Source: Siphonodentalium dalli (Eukaryota > Mollusca > Scaphopoda > Gadilida > Siphonodentaliidae). From it: 64,000 bases of DNA. The notes under the pieces are model-generated. The model ran no database searches and was not told the origin of the DNA. It was given only the letters and a program-made list of their open reading frames with translations. The stretch is from the NCBI GenBank assembly GCA_032622095.1, contig CP136065.1, forward strand, positions 18,400,134 through 18,464,133. The letters are read 5' to 3'. Positions 56,761 to 64,000 of this stretch are shown one piece after another. Every line of letters begins with the position of its first letter. Positions within the stretch are counted from its first letter, which is position 1. The position numbers and the translations under genes were made by a program.

Positions 56761-57397
56761 ATTCATAAATTGTATGTATATTAAGCAGCATACAGTATAT
56801 GTGCAGTTTTCTTTCCGTTCTCATCTCCACAAACGCCATATGCTTCCGAAAAGCACCTAGTATGCCACAAACTACAAATATAAAACCAACATCCTTATTC
56901 CGATCAAAAGTTTTGTCAGTGTGAGTTTCGTAGATTCTGTAACAAAAATCAAGCGTGACTTTGGGATAGATTTTTGCAGACGATTCTTTTTTATTTCAAA
57001 TAGCCAGTTTTATTTGCAACAAACCGCATAAGTCTTTGACCAACGGTTTTTAATATGTTTAATATGTATGGCATCTATACAATATAACTAGTCTAAACTC
57101 ACCTTTTAGGGTGTATTAACTTCCAAATAAAGCAGAAGCGCCGTGTGCCATTCCATAGCGAAACCGAAAGTTACTCGCAGAAAAATATGGAAACGTATAC
57201 AAACGGCGTGTACCTGCGATGGTAAATTATGGGAGCGAATTAATCTGCAGCACCAGTCTACTCTACCTAATGGGGGAGATATATATATTATAAAAGTGCT
57301 CTTTGCGACCATGGTGATAAATATAAAACAAAAGTTATCCTTATTTATTTATCTTTACCTATATATGTTGCTGGTTTCAATAAGTCAGTTGGAATGT
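56761..57397. other. Interior of the transposon, non-coding
   Basis: Between the first readable block of the minus-strand gene and the right inverted repeat. I cannot extend the protein into it, so the N-terminus is deleted or too diverged. Confidence 0.5.
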
Positions 57398-58585
57398 CAA
57401 CATGTCGTTATTTGACATTTACCCATGTTGTCACTTTTGGGGGAGGGGTAGATTTTTGGCCACCATAAACATAATTTCTAACATGTCGATACAATCATTG
57501 TCGGATATTGTTTGCAATATGCCAATTTTTTCCAGTAACATATGAAATTCTATGAAATACGTAAGGTTGAACAAATAAACCTAGTTGAAATGTGACAATT
57601 TCGGTGAATCGTCCTTAAATTTTGCCGAGTCATGAAAATTTTGTAGGATTTCACAATATATTAATGTTATATGGCATCATATGTCATATATCACATGATC
57701 TGCACGACAATTATTAATATTGGTAGAGTTATCAAGTCAGCGGAATAGTCAAATCATCGTTATTTGGAAATTGACATATTTCGCAACATTAGGGGGAGGG
57801 GTAGCTTTTTGACTACCATCAACAAAATATGAAACATATTATGAAAACCATTTATGATTGTTGTTCGCAATATGATACTGTTTCCAAAAACATATAACAT
57901 GGTATGAAATATGCATAAATAAATCAATCGCTGGAGTTGACATGCGACTGTTTGTGTGAATCGTCATAAATTGTGCAGAGTCATGCTGATTTCGTCGATA
58001 TGACGTCATGATAGAAAATGCAACACGATATATTTTATATACGTATCGTAGAGGGTCACCAGACGGTCCGAATTGATCACAATTATATTATATCTGCATG
58101 TGTTTAGTCATCCCACAATCACATGTATGATACACAGTAATTGCTTAAAATCGACCCTATATTTCAGTGGGGTACCCTATGAAACATACCGAAAAAACAA
58201 ATTTCTCGTCCACTTTTGGCTATGCAAGAACCGGATCCATAAACTACGATAGATCCTATAAGATTGCACTGGTCGCATAAATTCGCATCGTTGGTGACAC
58301 TTGACCTCCAGCCCTGCTCATCCTATTATTGTTTACCGGTTCAGGCGATGCAGCAGATGTGCTCAGGAAGGTCAGAGTTAACATTATGGGTTGCTTAGCG
58401 ATTTTAGTTTTGAAGGCTATGGCTGATCTGCATGCCGTTCTCCACCATATCGGTACCCTCTCATCTTTTTTACTTCCGGTTGGATAAACAATTGGAATAC
58501 AGCTCTAAAAAATCCCTCCAAACTTAATAGGTTAAGAAAACCATAGTGGCTGCTTCTACTAAAATGTAGACAAGATATACATTTG

Positions 58586-58598
58586 CCCCCCCCCCCCC
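58586..58598 (+). repeat. Poly(C) tract, 13 bp
   Basis: Uninterrupted C run; about 85 bp before the candidate exon at 58683. Confidence 0.9.
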
Positions 58599-58682
58599 AT
58601 TATATATTTGGGAAAGAAAATGTAAAATGGAGTCACAATATGCATTTTGTGGCAAGATATCTTCCCGTTTTTCAATTTCCAG

Positions 58683-58871
58683 GAACAACACAAGCCACTT
58701 ACCGAACTAGCCATGCGTAATACTATGTCTTATTATTACCAGATGGGTGGAAAATACAGGGGTACGCAATTAAAAGCATCACAAAAACCTGTTTCCACTA
58801 ACTTGTCAAGCTGGAAACAGGTAGATTCTGATAACAAACATACTGGTGGTATAGAAACCATTGTCAGATAG
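58683..58871 (+). CDS. Candidate terminal exon of an unidentified gene
   Basis: The acceptor-like TTTTTCAATTTCCAG ends at 58682 with a good pyrimidine tract. The frame runs 62 codons to TAG at 58869-58871 and includes EQHKPLTELAMRNTMSYYYQ then MGGKYRGTQL and a polar C-terminus (KHTGGIETIVR). No family recognised. It could be the 3' exon of a plus-strand gene interrupted by the transposon at 53177-58317, perhaps with 49608-49825, but phases (1 and 0) do not join directly, so other exons would be needed. Confidence 0.3.
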   Translation, partial: EQHKPLTELAMRNTMSYYYQMGGKYRGTQLKASQKPVSTNLSSWKQVDSDNKHTGGIETIVR

Positions 58872-60030
58872 CTTTTAACACTCCGGAAACGCAAGACCAT
58901 TGAATTCGACATAATGAATCCTACTAACACACTAACTGGCAAATGTGCCTTTTCAAGCGATTTTCATGACGATATATTGCATATTTTTGCAGTAATATAT
59001 ACGTTGAAATTAGGGGACATGGGTCTTCGATTGTTGCACTGGTGATCATAGTTGTGGACTGCATGCATGTCATATGTGTAAAGGATAACGTAGAAACAAA
59101 TATCAGTTGAAATCACTTTTGGAATTGTATAGATCATAATGTTTACGAAGTAAGCGGTGTTGCATCCGCATTTGATACGCAGTTATCAAAGCAAGTCAAT
59201 TATTATCAATGTCAACGTAGCCCAATTTTAAGTTAGTATTAATACACTGGATAATTTGTCGGAAAATTGGTTACATAGGTCTGTTGAGTGTTAAGTTATA
59301 TATTAACGGCAAACCACAGGCACAATGGGGAAAATGCATGTACCAGATATACCAATATATACTATACAAGAGAGAATTATTCTGTTCAGTTGTGTGTCAA
59401 CATACATGTATAGGGGGTTTGATGATCAATAAGACACGGAGTGTGATATTATGAGTGATAAGACAAAGTTTTGGATTTATGAGATCTATGTCAGTTGCTG
59501 TACTGATGGCCGCCAAGTGCAGGAGATGACTACTTCCGGTGTAATGGTGGACAACTAAATTAAATCGGCTCCCGGAAAATCGGTGAATAAATGATGTAAA
59601 ATGGAATAAAAATAGCTATTCGTCGGTTGGATGTTATGGATTGATATTTCGGATGTGTTTTCTCGCTGGCAAGTTGATAATTTTTGTCAATTCCTTGAAA
59701 TATGCCCATGCCAAGATGAACTGATTATTTTTGTTGACTTTTGAAATTGTATGTAATTGTTTGAAAACGGTCTGATCGTATGTACTCCTAGCACGCAGGA
59801 GTCCCACTGATAAAAGAATTATCCCACTATTTCTATCGGCATAGTCGTCAAATCAATGTTCCAAATCACTGTTCCAAATGTATACAATTGGTGGATTTAT
59901 GCACACAAACCACAATTGAATCTTTGGTTGACCTCTGACCTCGCCGGCGAGCAATTCCGAAGCAGGAGACAGTGTGTAGTTGACCTTAATTAACTGTACA
60001 AGGTGACCAGTCAGCCTTGTAGGCGTAAAC
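58872..60030. other. Nothing recognised
   Basis: AT-rich, without clear repeats. 59900-60030 may be 5' sequence of the LINE-type element that follows. Confidence 0.45.
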
Positions 60031-61244
60031 ATGTTGAGTAACGGGACTGCACAAGTCACAACAACAGATAATATACGTGTTGACAGTTCTGTCCAAAGCA
60101 AACCGGAGCAAACAATGAGTGGTGGACAACAAGCAAGTTTAACAGACACGACTACACCAAAACGTAATAGGGGTCGGATGACAGCGTGTTGGAATCGATC
60201 GACACGAAGAAGCAAAGGGACGAAACCCTAAATGATTCAGGTTCTGTTTTCGGATATCCTTATGCAAACAGCACAATGGTGGTACCGGACTATTCATCCG
60301 GGGGATATCAGCAAGGCTCACCAATGATCCAACATGCTTACACTCAAGGGGCTCAGCCATCTCATTGGCAAAATGGTTCTATGATGCCACGATATCCTGG
60401 AAACACATATTTTCGTCAATTGACACCAGTCCCACCATACCCGGGATTTGATGCTTCGCGGCCTATCTTCCAGAGAGCACCCCCTGAAAGTGAGCTTATT
60501 GCAGGAATCATAGCAGCATTCCAGAGCCCATCTGTGCGACAATCTCTGAAGTCAGTTTTCGCTGAAAATGTTGAAACTGAAGTCAATAAAGCAGTCGACA
60601 AAGTTGCATTGTCATTTGATAACAGAATTTCGAAATTGGAAGACATTGTCAACAGTCAAAAACGAGAAATAACGCAGCTGCAGGATTCCGTGGACGACCT
60701 GAGGTCTTACAGTATGCGAAATTCCTTGCGTGTTTCTGGTATTACGGAGAACGACAGGGAGAGCACTGATTCATTAATTCGCGATCTCGCTGATGATATG
60801 GGAATTCGGATGGAAGAGATCGAAATAGATCGAAGCCATCGTTCGGGAGAAATCGTCCGTGAATCCCAGAATGTAAATATGTCCGGGGAGCCAGGCGGAG
60901 CAAGCAATGTGCACCCTAAACGGAAGGATCGTTCTATTCTTGTGAAATTCGTTTCATATCGATCGAGGAGACGATTTTACAAAGCTCGTGTGCTGTTAAA
61001 GGGGAAACCAGCCCGCAGAGGTGTTTATGTCAACGAACATCTGACAAAAGTGAGATCTTTTATGGCCGGTAGATGTCGCCAGTACGTCAAGGACAAGAAA
61101 ATAGAGAAAACTTGGACCTATGACAGTGTTATTTTTGTTCAACCACTCTACGGAAAGGTCCAACGCATAACAACGTTAGGTCAAATGTATGACCTTGAGG
61201 AATCAATCGGGGTCTCTGGGGTTCTCTACACCGGTGGTTTCTGA
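60031..61244 (+). pseudogene. Non-LTR retrotransposon ORF1-like protein with one frameshift
   Basis: The N-terminal part opens at 60031 (ATG) and runs in frame to PKRNRG. The frame then shifts within AATAGGGGTCGG (60166-60177), consistent with loss of one G, and continues as DDSVLESIDTKKQRDE to the TGA at 61242-61244. A Pro/Gly/Tyr-rich stretch follows, then a predicted coiled coil (VNKAVDKVALSFDNRISKLE) ending DSVDDLRSYSMRNSLRVSGI. After that comes an RNA-binding fold with IDRSHRSG, SILVKFVSYRSRRRFYKARV and VYVNEHLTKVRS. The coiled coil plus RRM-like plus basic C-terminus is the LINE ORF1p architecture, whose product binds the element's RNA. No ORF2 follows, and the 3' end resembles that of the LINE at 6289-8256. 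Confidence 0.8.
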
Positions 61245-61399
61245 GTGCATTGCCACCAATCAAACTATAGCATGACCATACATGCATTCCTATTGTGGGT
61301 AGTCCAGCCGTTCTACTTTCTCGTCTTCGTTTTCCTTTACAAGTGATTGCTCAAGCTTTGCATTCACATTCATGTACATAATTGGACATTGTTCCATTG

Positions 61400-61428
61400 A
61401 TTTTGGAATAAATCATTGACTTTAAACT
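61400..61428 (+). other. Probable 3' end of the ORF1-like element
   Basis: GGAATAAATCATTGACTTTA then AACTT resembles the terminal GGAATAAATACTGTTTAAAC of the LINE at 8237-8256. A short repeated phrase (TTACATGTCAATTTACA) follows at 61433-61495. Confidence 0.5.
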
Positions 61429-61495
61429 TAAATTTACATGTCAATTTACATGTCAATTTGCAAGACATATAGACTTACATGTCAATTTACAAGAC

Positions 61496-63437
61496 ACATT
61501 CTAAGTAATCATGTTAATATATAATAAATAACATGTATCAGTGAATTTATATTTATTTATCATTTACTTATGTACTTACTTACACGTGGACAAAAATAAA
61601 TAAAATAAAACAATCAAACAGAAACAAATTTTAAAGAATTGGTACATATTACTCTTTTCAAAAGGGTCAGTGATTGGATATATATGAATAATCTTGTGAA
61701 CGAGACCTTAAAACCTTAAAAGCCTTAAAAATACACACATGCCGTGCTAAGATAGCAAATACGTCTATTATTATTTTCATAATTTATACGCGGTAGAAAA
61801 ATAATTACTCCATGTTAATATTCTCAAAAGGGTCAGTGTTCTGAAATTCTGAAATAACTATGGCATGAATATATTATTAACACAGGCGACTGTAGTCAAG
61901 CTGTGCATTGCTGTCGGTGGACAGAAGATTGGAAATATCTTTTGATATATGACCAGTAACAGCCAGCTTGACTGCAGACGCACGTGTCCAAAATGGTGCA
62001 AGTCTACAAAATTCAAACGTTTTGTGTATACATGTATGAACCGCATATGTAAAGCCGTCATCAGTTTCTCTGTACGTGACTCCGCGGCTTTTCGGCGTTC
62101 CCTTCCATTTCGAACTTTCGGGAAGGGTCGCAACAAGAGGGGTTAGTGGACTCTAATAGGCTGAGATAACGTCGACTGAACCTGTTCTTTTATTCTCTAT
62201 TAAAAAAGAAATTATATATTAAGTTGTGTTGTTATTTTAACAAAATTAATCTAGGTGGTTTATCATATTTTTAACTACCATCGCACAGAATATACGAATT
62301 TGGTCTCAAGGAAATTTATCATTAGAAACTGAGCCACAACGGAGAAACGTATGACGTCATATGCGAACTTTATTGAATATTTATTAGTTGTAATGCATAT
62401 TGTGTTTTCAGTACGACCTTATATCACACATGTAGCATGTTTCGATAGCAACTGTATAAGCTTACATTATGCGAATTGGTGACCGCCGAGCCAGAGTGCA
62501 AGATAGAGTTCGGTCCCCTGCTATACTGGACTTGCGTAACAGTGCGAGCTCAGTCTGATCGTGAAAACGGTAAAAAAGAATGTGACACGTGACCGTCTAA
62601 CAATTAAATACGAACACTTGCTTTTCGCACAAAACTGATCATTCTGAGTGGTGTGGAGAGACGACACGACGTGAAACTACAGTAACTGTTCTTGGTCTGT
62701 TTTATCATAGCACTGTCTCAACGACATATTCTCTTACAAGCAATGAGACACAGACTGGTTTTTAGATCTCGAAGCTATATATAATTAAATTAAAGGTCCA
62801 CTTCCCTTTGATATGAAAATCGATGCGGCGATACTTTTGTATCCTGGGTAGCATATCTTACAAGGGTCATTATTGCTAATTAGACGTAAGAAATCGAGAA
62901 TATAGTGAGGACATCCATCCATCCGACTGTACGTCAATTCGTTTGTCCACCCAAATTCGAATATCACTATTCGAAATTTAAAGTTGTTCTGTTTTGTCGT
63001 AGACCGAATCACATGGGAAAGATACATACCTATAACTATTTGTCCATGTTATAATGAATGGTTATAATGACAAAAGCCAGGTCTTTTTCCGATCCGACGT
63101 TTATTGAATCAATTATGGGTGAAGCGGTGACTGCTTTGGACAGCCCGATGGTGCATGAGACATCGTCGGTCTGTTAGAAACAGTTACCGCTCTACCCACA
63201 TATCACAAATAACGCAAATTTAAGCTTATACCGATATATGGGTTCGATTACGAAACCACCTATTATATTTTATTATGTATTTCTTGAATGTTTATTTTGT
63301 TCTCATTTACTTATTTCTCAAGTATGCACATTTTAATTCCCATTGTAGCCTGAACATTGTGCCGAGGCACAACAACTTTAACTTTTCAAAGATACCTGAA
63401 ATTAATGCTGACCTGACCATCCCCACCTCAAATGTGA
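61496..63437. other. No gene recognised
   Basis: AT-rich; contains TCTTTTCAAAAGGGTCAGTG at about 61653 and a similar phrase near 61822. A small ATG frame at 63067-63177 and an 82-codon frame at 63275-63523 lie just upstream of the 2A-containing frame and may be part of the same element, but have no motif I know. Confidence 0.45.
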
Positions 63438-64000
63438 ACCTATGTTGGTACATATCGATTCTTGTCTTTTTTATGTACTTCTGGTATAGAATGCCGTTGT
63501 TATTTTCACATTCAAATGATTGACTTAGTATCACATAGGGCAAGAATCGGCATGTATTACTCAAGAGCTTTGAGAGGGACAAGAGAAAAACCACTAGATG
63601 GTTTGAGCACATTCAACCTTTTGTCATATCTCACGATAAGAACATTGGGGATTCCTACACATATAGCACTAGTCATAGTGTTGAAATACTACATGTTGAA
63701 ATGCGATTGCATTCTGCCACGATATTATTTTAAACAGCTGGGATGTCAACTGAGTCGTATGCCCGATTCTGCTTTCGAAAGATCAGTTGGAAATATTATT
63801 CAAGCCACATTTCACACTAAACTGCGAAATGGAGGACTTAAGAGTAAATACTCACAGAGAAAAGTTTCGATATACAAATTTGTGGTACGACACGTGTCAA
63901 ACATAACGAATTCGCTGACTGAAGTTGGAAGATGGGTGACTGAGGTATTATCATCTATTCTAAACCGAGCATTTGACATAGAAAAGAACCCGGGTCCGAC
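63438..64000 (+). CDS. Open frame ending in a 2A-like peptide (probable retrotransposon), cut by the window edge
   Basis: A frame open from the TGA at 63435-63437 to the right edge with no stop (about 187 codons). Possible starts are ATG at 63516, 63552 or 63693. It encodes a basic, partly hydrophobic polypeptide with no recognised domain, then RWVTEVLSSILNRAFDIEK and NPGP. D-I-E-x-N-P-G-P is the signature of 2A-like sequences, which make the ribosome skip one peptide bond and release the upstream part. Such sequences are known near the start of non-LTR retrotransposon proteins (CR1-like and others) in marine invertebrates. The continuation, expected to be endonuclease and reverse transcriptase, would lie beyond 64000. 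Confidence 0.65.
63975..63998 (+). other. 2A-like motif DIEKNPGP
   Basis: Codons GAC ATA GAA AAG AAC CCG GGT CCG in the open frame give a complete match to the D-(V/I)-E-x-N-P-G-P consensus. Skipping would occur between the last Gly and Pro. The residues just before it (WVTEVLSSILNRAF) are helical, as is usual upstream of active 2A sequences. Confidence 0.8.

Larger units (their letters stand above)
53177..58317 (-). mobile_element. 5.1-kb DNA transposon with 0.8-0.9-kb terminal inverted repeats (Academ-like?)
   Basis: The left repeat 53177-53995 starts GCAGGGTTGGAGGTCAAGTG. The right repeat about 57398-58317 ends CACTTGACCTCCAGCCCTGC. They are complementary over almost their whole length (for example GGATCCGGTTCTTGCATAGC against the complement near 58220; both hold the CTACCCCTCC stretch). 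The right arm has an extra 100 bp or so near 57959-58055. Between them, on the minus strand, is a broken transposase-like gene. The XPG/PIN-nuclease-type motifs suggest the Academ group, but that name is inferred. No target-site duplication was identified with confidence. Confidence 0.75.

Noticed and set aside
53160-58335. hAT assignment of the 5.1-kb transposon from its CAGGG-like ends
   Set aside because: The bases outside (AGTCTTGG and CTCATCCT) do not form an 8-bp duplication and the protein has no hAT features.
59020-59110. Hydrophobic reading (VALVIIVVDC type) that could be a membrane helix
   Set aside because: Short, the splice-like AG gives stops in the favoured phase, and there is no partner exon.

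Overview
The window is eukaryotic, from an AT-rich invertebrate animal genome. Short coding blocks are bounded by GT/AG splice sites and separated by kilobase introns. The intergenic and intronic DNA is packed with miniature inverted-repeat elements, minisatellites and decayed transposons. The transposon types (a non-LTR element, an ORF1-like protein, a P-element-like transposase, an XPG/PIN-nuclease-type DNA transposon, and a 2A-like peptide) suit a marine invertebrate such as a lophotrochozoan or basal deuterostome. I cannot place the species.

One real gene dominates. On the + strand, 4951-43867 carries 15 exons of a single-pass receptor guanylate cyclase of the natriuretic-peptide-receptor type. 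The window holds the juxtamembrane end of the ligand-binding domain, the transmembrane helix, the pseudokinase (kinase homology) domain, the coiled-coil linker, the complete class III cyclase domain and a long Ser/Pro/Arg-rich tail ending at a TGA. Splice phases agree across all 14 junctions and give 810 residues in one frame. The 5' exons lie upstream of the window. Two oddities stand out: an expected block of about 34 residues of the kinase homology domain is not found between 21681 and 25108, and the Cys that normally helps recognise guanine is Thr.

The introns hold a 5'-truncated LINE with a perfect 13-bp target-site duplication (6276-8269), a decayed P-element-like transposase on the minus strand (10784-12027), three or more families of TTAA-flanked elements starting CCCTTT (piggyBac-like), TA-flanked elements, a Harbinger-like and a Mutator-like element, and a roughly 70-bp palindrome reused inside several unrelated elements. 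There are minisatellites of 43, 24, 34 and 68 bp. The 68-bp unit is visibly a transposon end that has been amplified.

Downstream (44-64 kb) are a 27-bp array, a 30-bp array inside a 1,044-bp tandem duplication, three possible orphan exons, a LINE tail, a 5.1-kb transposon with 0.8-0.9-kb inverted repeats and a broken nuclease-type ORF, a LINE ORF1-like gene with one frameshift, and, at the right edge, an open frame ending in a 2A-like 'ribosome-skipping' motif.

All calls come from reading the sequence; no database search was possible. Family names rest on remembered motifs.
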